DNA of 64,000 bases from Takakia lepidozioides (GCA_030704615.1 CM060732.1:11284001-11348000), one strand, 5' to 3'; counted from the stretch's first letter, positions 21,491-35,206 are shown. Numbers and translations: made by a program. The notes: generated by a model not told the origin, from the letters alone.

Positions 21491-24400
21491 CTATGGAGAT
21501 GAACTCCTCTTCAAATCTTTCAACCTTTGGGAAACACAAGCTGCACAACTCTGTATAAGGACACGCTCGCTTACTCTTAAACCAAGTGCATGAAAGAACT
21601 TTGGTTGTCCCTCACAGCTGATTCTTTGCAGCATCGCTTTGTCATCCTCCGGAGAAGAGCTTGTTGCTAAACCCCCAGTAACTTTCAACCCCAGAGGCTC
21701 TACAGTGGAGCCTATGGCCAAATAAAGACTATCTCGTTCGCGCAATATTGCAATCAGGCTTTCACAAACTGGTTTAGTAAGAAGCCACCTATCAAGGTCA
21801 CTGATCCAGGTGCCACTGTCCTCCCTGAAGGCATCAGGAAACTCTGCTCGTGACAGATTATCTGCTGCTACTTCAACAGGCTCAGGAATACTTTGCCTCC
21901 GTCTCTTGCGACTAATGCCAGAAGTATACTCTGTTTTGTAATCTGTACGCCTGGGGACCTGGCTGTCTCTGCTCCAGCCCAAAGCTCTTGCTATTTTCTC
22001 AACTTCACCCCTATCCTCTGTCTTATACCCACCGTCCTCCATATCAAGACACAAGCAAGCTTCGTCGGAGAGATGTATCATATAGAGGAGCATCAAAAGC
22101 TCTGTCTGTGGCTTACCACCCACTGCAATCTCAAAGTACTCACTGCCCTGGGAGTTACAGGGTGTACAGCCTGCTTTTCTCCAAATACTAATTCGTCTTC
22201 GGATATGGCGGTGAGTAAAACCAGTCTTAAAGCAAACACTTCTCACTCTGTCCAACTCCACATTCACTATGTCAAAGGGGTTGTTGGATTCCGTAAACCC
22301 ATATCGGTGTAGCAAGGCAGCATTGCTAAGGGCCCCATAGGTATTGAAAATCTGCAGGAGCAGCAGTATTCACAATGGAGGGAGAAAGATCTCAAAAGCT
22401 GTCATTATGCTTGTTCAAACCAGGAACATCTCGTTAGACCAAAAAATTATGACAAGTTCAAACACCATCGGAAATATCCTTGTAGGTATCAAGATATCTC
22501 CATAATTCGAATTAAAGGTAGCCATAAAAGATCTGACCTGCGGTTCATACACCATTGGAAATGTACAATGACTGATAATCAACAGCTTACCTCTGAGCCC
22601 TTGGCAACTTCCCTCACAAGAATCATCTCAAGTACACTGCTGTTCCCCTCCCAGTCCGATGGCGATCCTGCTGTCATCTCGCCTCCATCATGTAATGGAC
22701 CCTTGACATCCTCGGTCTCTGGACGACCAACATTAAGAATTCCAATTACAGTGAATAACAAGCGCAACCTTTACCGAGTCTACATGAATGGTCGCAGAAA
22801 TTTCCTTAAAAGCGTTCAGGGGTGAGAAAGACCCCAATAGGCACACCTGCACCCTAACTTGCACTGTGGCTGCCTCAAAGAGAAATCTACTTGACAGTAC
22901 ATGCTTATTTGAGCTCACACCCCTTTTATGCTGGAGCCAAGAACTGAACTAGATGGAGCATTGCAATAGACATACCTCTTATAGATTCGTGCATACTCTC
23001 ACCATTCATGCTTACTTTTTCATCCAGCACTTCCTCACAAACATTCCCTTGTCTTTCCTGGCGGTGTCCCACAAATGCATTGCTGGTGGTGCACGGTGAA
23101 TGCAAGTCGTCAGTCTGATCTGAGTCTGAGTCTCCATATACTGAAGTAAAATGTACATCTTCGGCAGCAGTCTTGTGATTAAACCTGAATGTTCCCCAAA
23201 ACAGCCAGGTCATCAAGCATGCCCCAAAACATGTCGAATGGTCAATTAAACACACCAACCTTCTAACCAACCCAGAAAAAGTAAATTTTAGGTTTCCGAG
23301 TTTAACCCGATGGTGTTGCAGAATGCAGTTCAATAAAACAATAGGCAGGATCCCTTGCAGGTTCAGGGCGTACAGGTCAGCCAATGGAACCATGCCAAAG
23401 CCATGATGCTCATCGACCTCAAATGCCCGCGAATCTACCAATGTCTTGGCTGCCAGATAATGGTCCAGCGTGAACCATTCTGCTGGAAATTTGTTACCAT
23501 GGAGCTCACTAAGAATAGCATAGCACTCATGCCAGTCCTGCTGAATGAGCCGCCTATCTTCTTTTATCACCTGCCTAGAAATATCCAAACCCAAAGACAT
23601 AGGAGCACTCATCATCAGAATAACATGCATAGTAAGATCATATTTGCAGATGTGTCGACTGCTAATGACTGGATAAACTGTAAACTGTCAGTTGCAATTC
23701 TATTCAAAACACCACTACTTCACAAACTAACTGTCGTCAAAACCTTCATGTCCAAAAATATGTTGCAAGTGAAAAAGAATAACCTCAGGAGTCAGTGCAG
23801 CCATCCTGCAGTTAACCAGGATCCAAAAGCAGTTCAATTGTCACTTGACATCCTAGATAAATTCGAGAATTCGGACAGAAGGAGTTTGGTAGCTGGGAGG
23901 TCAATCAATCAAGCCACCAACAAGCTTTGAACACGCTGACCACAAATCCCACCTCGTGAAGCTCTGTTCCACCAAGCAGGTCGTCAACCTCGGCCGGACT
24001 CCACACAATGGGAAGCATTTGTTGGAAGGGAAGAAGCTGCAGATATGCATACCACCTAGAAAGTCCCCCCTGACTGCGTTCGTACATCAGTGCCACTGCT
24101 AACCCTAGCCCTCCCCCTAACTCAGCTTTCTCAATCACATCTGTTGCCATCGTTGTCTTCACAGTGAGGCAGGACTGCTTGGGAATGGTGGCGATGACGT
24201 CCCCTTCTTGGAGGTCACACAGGGCTTTGACACCAATGTCTGCTACAGTACTGCCCACGTTGAAGGCAAGGGCGTCAGTGTACTCAATGTCATTCTCTCG
24301 CATCCATCGAACGAACGCCCGCAGCTTCCTGCACCATCCTCCCCATATCACTCTCTAACATGCAAAAGAACAGTCCGCGTCTCTCCCCCCTCCCTCCCTC

Positions 24401-24729
24401 CCTCCTTGTCCTGCACATGGGTTACGTCTCTAAAACACAACCACCTCACCCAAAGCTGCCGTCATTTTCCTACGACATAATCGCCACAAAAAAAGGAGAC
24501 AACGATCGTACCAACCCGATAAGATATTGGAAGAAACAACTGCAGGCACACCCCACACACATGACAGAGGACACGATAGACCAAGAGCTTGACGCCCGGA
24601 CTCCAACAAAGCGATTTCAGAGGGCTGTAGACGAAGAGTGAGAAAGAACATAGAGTTCAAATCGAGACGCAAACTAGAGTACCTTGAGGAAGCCGAGGCC
24701 GACGAAGGAAGAGAACCCCCGCGGATCAT
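21491..24729 (-). CDS. SETD6/Rubisco-LSMT-like SET-domain lysine methyltransferase (6 exons)
   Basis: Exons are 24729-24683, 24328-23953, 23570-23374, 23184-22976, 22718-22591 and 22351-21491, giving 605 codons in closed phase. After a short Ser-rich N-terminus comes FVRWMRENDIEYTDAL and a GDVIATIPKQSCLT block typical of the family. The SET core follows: the GTELHEVIKED insert, GMVPLADLFNHKTAAEDVHF with the NHK cofactor-site motif, and IFNTYGALSNAALLHRYGF with the catalytic-site Tyr. The last exon is the alpha-helical Rubisco-LSMT substrate-binding domain. These enzymes transfer methyl groups from S-adenosylmethionine to lysines of non-histone proteins. The substrate is not predictable from sequence. 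An acidic, variable insert (exon 4) separates SET halves, as in plant homologues. Confidence 0.93.
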
Positions 24730-24789
24730 AGTGCCGCCTCCAACAGCAGCTGCCGTCGCTGCTTTGCTCCTCAGTGCAAGATTATGACG

Positions 24790-24835
<46 letters not shown>

Positions 24836-25900
24836 AGGGAGGGAGGGAGGGAGGAAAGGCAGGGATGCATGAGCCCCACCATTCGTAACATTGCATGGCA
24901 CTCTGTGCTTTACTCTGAAAACCCAATTGCATGGAACCTTCAAATCTCCCTCACACACACAATTGCGAAAACTGAAACTGGGAACATAGCTGCACTATTT
25001 TCCTTACTGTGATATGTGGTAATGTTTCTAGTTTCTACATAAGGAAATCTCACTCTGTGCCTTGCTCACATGAGTGATGATCTTTGGAATGGAGGTCCTA
25101 AGATATATATGAATGATGTAGAATTCTCTACATTTGATACTTGGTGATATCTTGCAGGCACTGTCCACATGATTATCAATAGAGCCCGCCTGCCATTCTG
25201 TCAAGAGGAAGAGACTCCTAGGTATTTATTTACACTCCAATGGGCTTCATCTGTCTCTTTAGATGGTTATTCAGAGCCTACATTGTTTGTAAACTTTGTG
25301 CTTTGCTCAAGTTAGGTGTTTGCAAGAGTTTCTAGCTTTGCACTTGCTTTGCACTTAGTTGGACTGTGCAGAGGTGGCGAGTTCTCATGGTCATATTGCA
25401 CGACCGCTGACCATTGCTGATCAGGATGGTATTCAATGGCTAGCAATTAATATAGGTCAACACTCACAAGGTCTGACCTCAAACCCTCAAAAGATATAAC
25501 AGGCCTGCCTCTTCTGTAATTTCATACAGTGCTAACTTAGTGATTACCAACAACAAAACTGATAGATTTGGTAGTCACTGCACTTTGCTCTGGTCTCCCA
25601 CATCACACTTATACAGTTTCCCTTTCAGTCCTTTATTGCTATAGAACTGGAGGTAACAAGAGGTCAAACAAAAGAGGTGATCATGGGCTTTTTACTGTTA
25701 ACTAGGTTGAATGTGTTTTTTAGATGGTGGAAGAAGTCATGTCTTTTGTCATATATTGCACAATACCCCCATTTTATCTTCAACCCTTGCATGTATAGTA
25801 GCTGGAGAGAGAGGGAGAGAGAGAGATGGTAGTATGGAAGGGGCATGGCTTCACCCCAACCAATGACCATTAACACCGTAGTGAAAGTGAAGAGTATGAT
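24730..25900. other. Region between SSU72 3' end and SET-gene promoter
   Basis: Includes a (GA)n-(GGGA)n microsatellite at 24791-24854, 60-125 bp upstream of the SET-gene start (CT-rich on the coding strand, as in many plant promoters or 5' leaders). The remainder is A/T-rich with no coding frame recognised. Confidence 0.6.
24791..24854. repeat. (GA)n/(GGGA)n microsatellite
   Basis: About 19 GA units followed by about six GGGA units on the plus strand, adjacent to the SET-gene start codon. Confidence 0.95.
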
Positions 25901-28812
25901 TTAATAGAAGGAAATGGTATAAATGAGTCCTCTCCTGTGTTGTTTCTCAAAGCGGTGAATGACGTCATCAATCTCATCCTCCCACGTGTCTGCAAGCTCA
26001 AGCTGCACCCCACCCGCTCCATCAGCTTTGACACAAATGTCTCCTCTCACTCAGTGCAGTTATGCTTACATTGACGGATCGCTTGCTAATTTGTGCAACC
26101 TCAAGCTTCAAGTCTTTCTTTTTCAAGAGGATGACCAAATCTCTCTCTCTAGGCCACAAGGCTGCGGCAACAGTACATTCTCTGTCTCTCCCTCTCTTGT
26201 TCCACCCAAACTGAGCTCCTTATCTATGGCCACAAGGCTATGGCAAACAATGTCCTATGAGTAGAGTCTCTCTTTTCAAAAAAAGCTGTGACATGCCAAC
26301 ATCCACAAAACATCCACAAAATGTTCATGTGAGTAATTGCAATGAGGTCTTAGGCCAGCTATTGCTGACTTCCGGGACACATTAACTAATTGCTGACACC
26401 AGTTTTCAGGAGCTAGTGTAAGGGCCTTTCCATTTGTATGTTTGAACAGAGAATGACCACGTCAGCAGGTTGACAATCTCAGAACAGGGAAACATTAACT
26501 AATTGCTGCCACACAGTTTTCAAGAGCTAGTGTAAGGGCCTTTTCAATTGTATGTTTGAACACAGAATGACCACTTCAGCAGGTTGATAATCTCAGTACA
26601 GGTATTCTGCAGCTCCTCCATTAGTGAGAATGGCCTGCGCTCTGAGCCCAGCCAATTTGAACTAACTGCCCTGCTAAGTGAAGGTCACAGCTACAGTTGC
26701 AATGTGCTTCACCAATGGAATGGCAGAATACCCTAGCATTCTTGGCATAGACCCTGGGACATCACCTTTCCTGGTAGAATCACAACTCAATATGGAACTA
26801 CAGTAACTTCGTACGGCCACGGTGTCCTCTTAGTCTAACTGATGAAGACACAAAATGAGAAGTCAAACCCACACTGTCGTGCTCTAATTGGCATGTGTCA
26901 GTACTCATACTGCTGTCCTTCAAAAGAGTCTGCCGCACTCCAAACACAAAAGCTTCACCGTGATAGAGCAAGTGACTTCATTTTAATAAGTGTTGCCTAG
27001 AGTGCTATAGTGTTCCTCCAAGCGTATTGAACAAAATTGGTATCTGATAAACGTTTCTAAGAAGATACTGAAATACAATTCAGATTAACAGTTCATGTTC
27101 ACTTTCTCAAGAATAGAGGACTTGTACTATCGTGCCGTCAGCTGCAAGGTTGAATGTACGTTCTACTGTTGTACCGACAAAGATGACTCACCCTCTGGCA
27201 AACATCAAGAACCAGCTTCGCGCAAACTGCAGCCTCCTCGTGGTTGTCTTTTACATCCATATTAATCACCAATACACTCTTCAATAATTTTGTATCGCGA
27301 TTCTCAAGATCTGCATTTTACAAAAAGATTAGACATGGAAGTCCCCAGGAAGACAGATGCAACTTATATTATTCAAGTTAGTATGAAATTCACCCAGATG
27401 AAGTGAAGTATAGATCAGGGCTTCTTCAAAAATCATGTTGATAAATTTACTTTACAAACAGAGTCATAAAGGGCAGCAAGAGATATCCAAAGGAGAATAC
27501 AACAAGAAACTTCAAGGCTACTGAACACCATCACATGAGTGTGAATGTTTGCTAAACTCAGACCACTTGAAATAGAAGAAGGCCACATTTCCAGTTGTCT
27601 CAAGGTCATTCTACACTGGCATGGAGCAAGAATGCAGAACGCTACATCCACAATAATTTTAAAATTCTTCACCCTCAGCATTTCAGACTCGTTTAATGTG
27701 CTTCATCAAAGCAGAAGCAATTCTAAAAAAACAAGGATCAGGCAAACAGGGCAGACCTTCAATGACCATGTCAAAAACTCTCTCTTCAAATGTGAAAACC
27801 ACATCAAAAGCACCATCCGCAACATTGTCTTGCCAGCGCTGTGGGGCCTCCTTGACACTCAAATTACGCTTCAGCATCTGCAACAGTCCGTTCCGCTTAT
27901 ATCTGCATGTCTTGTTAAGTACACAAAATCAAGCTTGACCCACCCCACAACCAGAATAAGTGAGCAGAAAACAGCTCCTTGTAAAAGCACAAAGGCATCC
28001 CCCTGGAAAAACATGTAATTTCCATAGAACTAGATCAGACCACAACGCCCTCTGTCACAAGTTCTAGTACTTATGTCTAGCAGAGGACAGCTCTGTCGGT
28101 GATTATCCTTTAGCACCCTTAAACACAGCCAGTATGTAAACAACGGAGCCAATAAGCCGGTTTTCCTGTTTATTGACCTAGAAGAGAAACATGTGGGCAG
28201 ATACTCATAATGCACGAGACAAGGTTTCCTAGTAAGAACAGAAGTCTAGATCCTGTTTCTATTCATAAGACATTGCTGCGAGGTTTTGCGACTCCCGCGA
28301 GTCAGCTCTTGGGAACTTTCGTGACATGGCAACTAGGAAGAGCATTCGTAACAACTAGAATTGGCTTAGGAATTCATGGAGACTGAGCTATCAAAAGGAT
28401 AGGGATGTCACATTCTTCGAGAGATTCCCGGCGAACACATTACTCAAGATCTTCTGTCATCGAAAATCTAAAACTTGCGCAATGTACGACAACATTCTAA
28501 CCTAATCCCCAACTTTGCATCTCCAACTGACAATTCCTTTCCCCGGCCCTCTCTCACAAGAAACTCCATTGGTAGACAGACCCTAAAAAAAGGATACAGA
28601 TCGGGGTCTTTGCGCTTGAGATCATCAAACATGACACGATAGGGAGTGCCAAAAGCATACACGTTGGGTTCCCGAATCGAAGGACCAGGCAATTTTACAT
28701 GCGCCCCAGTGCCATACGAGCTCACATCCAGGCCCTGCTTCTGCAGCAGCGCGTGCGCCTCCATGCTGCGGTTCTGGTTGCTTGCACACACCATGGCATG
28801 GCGCAGCCTCAT
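25901..28812 (-). CDS. SSU72: SSU72 RNA polymerase II CTD phosphatase (4 exons)
   Basis: Exons are 28812-28598, 27902-27757, 27310-27192 and 26002-25901, giving 193 codons plus stop in closed phase. The N-terminus holds the CX5R phosphatase loop, CASNQNRS, at residues 9-16. YGTGAHVKLPGP follows, then LLQMLKRNLSVKEAPQRWQD, NMDVKDNHEEA and the C-terminal EKQHRRGLIYTISFY. SSU72 removes phosphate from Ser5 (and Ser7) of the RNA polymerase II C-terminal repeats and acts in 3' end processing and termination in the nucleus. Length equals the usual 190-200 residues. The third intron (26003-27191, 1.2 kb) carries a tandem duplication listed separately. Confidence 0.95.
26378..26601. repeat. Tandem duplication of about 111 bp in SSU72 intron 3
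   Basis: Two head-to-tail copies (about 26378-26488 and 26490-26601). Both contain CATTAACTAATTGCTG, then GCTAGTGTAAGGGCCTTT, TTGTATGTTTGAACA and CAGCAGGTTGA, differing at roughly a tenth of positions. Confidence 0.9.
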
Positions 28813-29916
28813 TCATCCGCTTCCTATCCTAAACAACCCCCCCACCCAACCCCTCTCCTCCCCTCCACCTTTCTACTGTACACCACCTCTCTACCCTCCT
28901 CTTTCTTCAACTCTGGCACTAAAACATCCCTCAATTCCCAAGTACCTCCCTCTATGTCTAATTCTTCACGCATTCCAGCTTCCTTCCCTTCTGCCACTCT
29001 CCCTACCCCGATCTCTGTCTCTATACCTAACTGTCCGTGCCCCTACTGCTACATCTCAACGTCATTACTGCATCACCACACTCCATTCCCCAAACACTCT
29101 GCATAGAGTTCTACCTTGTCTCTCCTCACATTCTTGCACTCACAGATTCCTAGGGTTTTGACCGGTATTTACCGGTCGATGATACTTGTGAATGCAAATT
29201 TTCATTGGTTTACAATGTGTTTCAGTTTTTTAATGTTTCTGTTCCTACTAGTTTTTGCAAAAGGGGGGTCCAAAAGACCTCCAGATGGAGGTAACAATAT
29301 CCCAAAGCAATTGGCACCAACCGGTTCCCAGAGTCCTAGGGCTGAGTCAGGCTTGCAATTAGGGTTGGTTTCAGCATGAACCCCAGTCACTTGTCACTTC
29401 CATCACAGAATCTACAGACAAACTGGGGACATCTTTGCACTCACTGGAGCAATAAATGATCCCTTTCAGACACCATTCTTGTTTTCCCGCAGTAGGCATG
29501 AAGTGGATAACAACTCCCACTGCAGCAGCGGCGTTGTCGCGGACCCATTCAAGTGCAGGAGGCAGTCGCATCTATGCAATGAGAATACAATGCAATGCAA
29601 TGACATTGGTATGGATCAGATACTCCTCCCCAACTGGTGTTGGATAAATGCACTTTGACTGTCCTGCCTTTGGCAGAGCAATAGACTGGTCAAGAAAAAT
29701 AAGGAATTTACACAGAAGTTTCCTAGAAGGCCTAGACAACAAACACAGCAATCTGGGCACTTCACAATGAAAATAGTAAGTAGATAACAGGAAGCAACCG
29801 TGACTCTAATAATAATCAATGTCTGTGCCTGAATGTGAGGGGAGTACATTATCCACAGACTAAATTACAGAAACTACGGGTATCATTCTCCCCAGCAATT
29901 GACAAGTAATACATAA
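28813..29916. other. SSU72 upstream region and 3' flank of the J-domain gene
   Basis: Positions 28820-29060 are strikingly C/T-rich on the plus strand, i.e. purine-rich upstream of the SSU72 start on its coding strand. Minus-strand frames around 29371-29571 are open but resemble nothing I know. No gene called. Confidence 0.4.
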
Positions 29917-32900
29917 TCAGACAGGGCTGAACAAAGGACAGGCAGCCAGACTAAGGGTGTTCTTCATCCGTGAGATGAGTTTGAATGTCTCCTCTGCCTC
30001 CACCTGGCGCCAAGGATCACCTTGTGCAAAGGCTGATGCACGGTCGGGATGAAACCGCAGCAACGCCTGCTTGTATGCTGAATTCACCTGCCATTGCATC
30101 AGCATGAATATCAGAGATTTCATAAAAGCTGCACGTCAATTTTATAGCATCTTATTACTGCACGCCTGTATTGATTCATTAGTAAAACCAGCAACATGAT
30201 ATGATCAAGTGAACTTCTGCCACTTGCTGGAAAAGTGATCTGATGGTTTGCACAGCTGGTGCACTACAGAACAAGGACAGTAGCAAAGGGATTGCTAAAA
30301 TCACCTGTTGTACAGTGGCAAACGCGGCCCCCTCAACAAAAATTCCAAGCCGACGAAGAAGCGAAGCCATGTCATTGCACCCCAAAGCCAAGCGCTCAAG
30401 ATCACTTCGAACTTGACCACGTAGCTCCTCCCTCAATTCCAAGTTCCATTCCTCCTAAATCAAAAGATACAAAGGAAAGGTTCTACTTAGATCTCCGGTA
30501 GCTAATTGATGTCGTCCGATTAGAGGTAATCGACGAACCCTCGACTGTGACAACGTCATCAGATACTGTGCTGAATCCAACACAATCCAAAGACCCACCC
30601 TGAGTTTGGCTTCTGCAGCGAATTCTTGCATCAAGGTGATGAGGATTTTGGACAAAATCCGGGAGGCCAGAGCCAACTTCATTCATCAAGGTAGGTCAAC
30701 AACGCCGAAGCCACCCTTCAGAGATGGTAAGGTTGCTCCATCCCCCTACGGAGTCTTATATGAATATATCATCTTTTTGTTCATCGCTTTTAATATGACC
30801 ATTCAAACAACGTCATATGAGTACATTCTTTTAATACGACTATTGCAGCCCTCATTAAAAAGGCACTGCAACCATGATCCCTCAGTGTTTCTGTGAAAGA
30901 GCTGTGCATACTGTGACTGAAGCCAGATACTGCAAGTACACCAACAGCTTCCATACAGCACCCATTCAAGGGATAACATCCCACTACCTTTTGTTGGCTC
31001 TGACGCATCTCTTGAAGCCGCTTTTTTTGCCTGCTTTGCATTTCCATCCTGCGGTCTGCTTGAGCCTTCCTTCTCTTCCGCAGCTTTTGCACCTCCTGAG
31101 CCTGTTTAAGGTATTCAGCGTGACACCTTTTAGTCTTGAGTCGCTTCTAGCGGCAAAATCTTGGGAGAAACAGAAACCCATTCCATTATTGCTTCAATTC
31201 TTGCAACCATTTGGTGTTCAAATGGGTAGGGACAACCTAAGTCCAGGATGACAATGAGAGCAAGGATCAACCTAGTGCAGACAACTTTCCTAATGTACGT
31301 CAATGTGGGCTAGAATGGTTGGAAACATGTAGCACTAAAATCTACATACAGACAAAGACAGCTGTACAGGCAAGAAAGGGAATAAGGTCCTCCCTGTCTA
31401 TTAGATGTATGTTTGAGCATTCCAGGGAGAACAAAAGCAAGAAAGATGATGGAAAAACAGCTTGGTCTCTTCTGTAACCCTGTTCCCTGCATGACCACAT
31501 TAGGCGTATGATGTCCCTGTGAACATAGCCTGTATGTATCCTTATGACTCACGAGTATTATAATCGATGAGATGACCTGCTCAAGCATACAACCACAGCC
31601 TACATTGCTGCCCATGACAATAATACCCAGGCTAGCCAAAAGGTTAGCTGAGGGCAACAACCAATGTGATAACCAAAGACAGTCTATTACCTGTCTCTCC
31701 AGCTCAAGCTGGCGGGATGCCCACTCTTCCTCATTTGCATGTTGAAACTCAGCAGTTTGTTTCATCTTCTCTCTCTGCCCAAGTAAGCTCTGTCCTGCAA
31801 TCCTTTCTATTCCCGCCTTCTTGCCTCCTCCCTCTTTCACGTCTACATCACCAATATCAGCCGAGCCAGACACACCACTATACTCATATTGTCTGCTTGT
31901 ACTCGCTTCATCAACTCTGTGAAAATAACCTCTCTCTTCCACCTTCTTCGACATCCATCCAGAAAGTTTGTCTGACTTAAAGCTTTCGTCCTTTCCCTTA
32001 TTTGCCTCTTGCACCCCCATCACATTTGATGCTATGGGGACCTCAACAGATATTTCATCAAATCCTTCAGAGGTAGTGAACAATACACTAGAGGATTCAT
32101 AAACTCGAGCAACTGTGGAGCCAACATGCGCTACCCTCTCATCTTTTGGCCTTCCACAAGCAGCAGCCTCTCCCCCAGTTTTGACCCAACCATTCTCTTC
32201 AGCTGCTGTAGTAGGACTGTCAGAATCTGTCGACGTAGCAACACTCTCCAGCAAAATTGTCTGTCCTCTTGGGCCCATTTCACGGCGGGGGACCCGTTGC
32301 TCCCTACGCCTGGATCCCTGGACAGCATTACGCTTGACAAGGTTTGAGGCCTGGCCTCTGCCACCATCCCCGCTGGCTTTAGAACCCTCACTCTCCACCC
32401 GGCCCATTCGACGCATGAGAGCAGCTTCCTCCCACAACTGGCGAATATCCCCTTGTGAATCACGCATGACTTCGATGTCCGAAGAGTCACTCTTTCTATG
32501 TGTCCCTTGGCTATTTTCATGTCTGTGGGCACTGGCACTTTGATTCCTCCCTATCCAAGAGGGGGCTCTTACATCCGCCTCCGTGGTGTCTTGATTCCTC
32601 TGTGCCGGACGCCAACCGAGTATTTGGCAATCATCATCATCACTGTCTTCCCCAGAACTGGAAGACTCCGACTTCCCATTGCTTGACTCCCGCACAGCTG
32701 GCATGGCTGTAGAGTAAAAACATACCAATATATGTCAGATCATTTTCCATACCATATATCTATGTGAGAGCCTAGTAAACTACCCACACTTGAAATGTAA
32801 GAAAAATCTAATGAGAAAGCCTCATCCAAGGTAATGGAGAACTTCCACACGTGAAAACAAAGGCATAAGGAAACCACCAAAAAGAAGAGGATAAGACAGG

Positions 32901-35206
32901 AAACTATCAAGTGAAGTCACACGGAATTAGAAACGACATAAAGAGGAAGGAACCCAAAAAGAATGCTGTCTCATGATATTACAGGCAAGGGGGAAACATG
33001 ACACCTGGAATCTTTTGTCAAACAGAAACAGAATTACATGATATGATAGAAGCAGCCGAGACCCTACAGTCTCTTGGTCCACCCACAAAAGACATCTTCG
33101 AAGATGTCAGGCCAGAATGGCACTGGTTTCATGGGTGGGAGTGGCCTGAGACTTGGTTGCCTGGTTCAGCACCAGTGATATGGTCTGTAGGCTTGGGTTG
33201 AGAGTAAAACTCAATATAGCATATCTAGCACATCCTATTTCCTTGCAACAAATTGCCTCCGTCAAGTGGAGGCAACAGTGGGTCCCACGGCTCTCTCTTT
33301 CTCTATTATATGACCTTGTCAGGCTCTGTCTCTCTTTTTCAAACGAACAAGCCAAAACCAGCATTCAACTGCAAAGCATCATGAGTACCAGGTCCAGCAG
33401 TTTGACCCCGGGCAGGGCGTCTAAAAGGCCTCAGTGAACCAGCATCACTGTCCATATCAGCATCTGTACAATGTTCGTCATCCTCCTCTTCCTCCTCCTC
33501 ATCATCGTCAAGGATAACTACCCCCACACCTGGACTCTGTCTGTGACCAATGTCCCCTCTGGGCCTCTCCAGAAGAGGACCCCTGGCACTTGAAAGATTC
33601 TCTTTCAGTTCTTCTGTCTTCATTTGACTTGCATCAGCACTTAGAACCCACTGGCTGCTCATGCCTTCAGGTAACTCCGTGGAGATGCTCCGGGACTCTG
33701 CAAAAGACAAGGACTTTCCTGGCCTCTCACCCTGCCTTTTCTGATCCCCCTCTGCTGGGAACTTATCGGAGCTCTCCGAGGAAACCCCCAGGTTGCTTGC
33801 ATGAGCAGTTGCTTCAAGTATTTCTCTTAAAGCCTCTCCTCTCTTCATATCTTGCTCAAGCGATTCCTCTGCACCCCCATCCGGAGCTCTCACTGTATTG
33901 CTTGCTCTAGCAGGTGGCACGTCTGCAACCGAATTACCCACAAGGGATCCTGCGAACATATGTCCTTCTGATCTGAGCAAATCCTCTGTGCCGATTGGCA
34001 CCTCCCAGTTGCATGGTTCTTCCAAGGACGAAGTCGGAAACCTCTGCACATCACCAATGCTATCTTTCATCAATACCTCCTGGGCAGATATCTTGAAGTC
34101 CCCTACCCATTTCTTAAGTCCATCCTCCAAGATCTCCTCACACATCTGTGTCTTGTCACTATGCTCTCTTGTTTGATCTACCTGAGGTCTTGGAAACCTC
34201 CCTCTCTCTTGTTGCTCTGACCATACAGACATGCTTTGCCAAGTTCTTCCTTCTGACACACCTTGCTGCCCTGGTACTCCAGATTGCAAACACTTGTCTT
34301 GCTCATCTGACAACCTTGCTTCTGGCCGAGGTGTTACGGCCGACCAACTATTGCTCAATCCATTCTTAAGGGTTCCCCCAACCCCTTCCTTTCGGCCCCA
34401 CAGATTATCGACTTCTCTCTCTTTCACTGCACATTCTAATGTTTCTTTAACAAGTAGAGCTCCCACACGTTTTGCCTTCAGGGTCATACTCTGTTCATCT
34501 TAGTAATCTCCCTGCAGAAAAACCTTCTTTCCAATCTCTGTTATAAACTGCTCAGACAGAGTTCCAGCGGCTCTGACACTCCAGAACTGTTGATTTCAGT
34601 AGGAGACCTCATATCAACAGACCCAACATCTAGGTGACCCCATGGGAGCATTCCCTCACTCCTGGTCTGTTCCTCTTGTTCACTACTGGATGTGTCACTC
34701 TGACAGCTTACCCAGCTTCTTTCTTCGCAAAATATCTTACCCTTGTTCCCAACACTCTGCCCGTTGATAGCATTTCCAACAACCACTTGTTCTTCTGCAT
34801 ATACGTCCTCCTTCAAAGGCGCCACTGACCACTTGAGGTCCTCTTGCGAGGCTGTCCAAGCAACAGATGGCCGATATGTTTCGACTGCAACTGCACACAC
34901 TTTTCCTGGCTCTGCAAGCCCATTAAGACACTCCTCAACTGTGCTTTTGTGAAACTGGGATCTGGACCCCTTCCCCACAGGAGGACTTCCCTCTGGAAAC
35001 TGTACACCTGAATCAGACACCTTGGCCTCCGCAAAAGTATTGGAAGATGGTGAAGGAGATAGACCCAGATCTGTTGCAGCCAATGGAATCTCTCCAACTG
35101 ATGCTATTATGCAGGAAGCACAGGGGTAATCAGAATGATGAAACAAAATCTCCCCACAATCTAACAAGCAGCAGCTACACTTATAAAGTCGCCGTGCTCT
35201 TGTCAT
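29917..35206 (-). CDS. Large acidic protein with C-terminal J domain (7 exons)
   Basis: Exons are 35206-34558, 34498-33389, 32706-31691, 31146-30988, 30676-30599, 30454-30305 and 30087-29917, about 1,110 codons in closed phase. The C-terminus is a partial J domain: NSAYKQALLRFHPDRAS carries the HPD that activates Hsp70, and QVEAEETFKLISRMK follows. Before it lies a highly charged coiled coil (KRLKTKRCHAEYLKQAQEV onward) and the DMASLLRRLGI block. The N-terminal two thirds is Ser/Glu-rich and disordered. It includes VVILDDDEEEEEEDDE, which has the form of a SUMO-interacting motif, and CSCC...CASC spacing that could be a zinc ribbon (residues about 10-32). Similar plant proteins are annotated only as heat-shock-protein binding. 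The exon 1/2 junction and true N-terminus are uncertain: an acceptor at 35231 would make exon 1 internal. Confidence 0.75.

Noticed and set aside
30606-30896. Plus-strand frame with a possible donor at 30691
   Set aside because: Antisense to a 26-codon exon of the J-domain gene that joins in phase on both sides.
31310-31690. C-terminal extension of the large J-protein exon frame
   Set aside because: A clean donor at 31690 follows LELERQ, and the extension becomes hydrophobic, intron-like sequence; the next exon restores the coiled coil.
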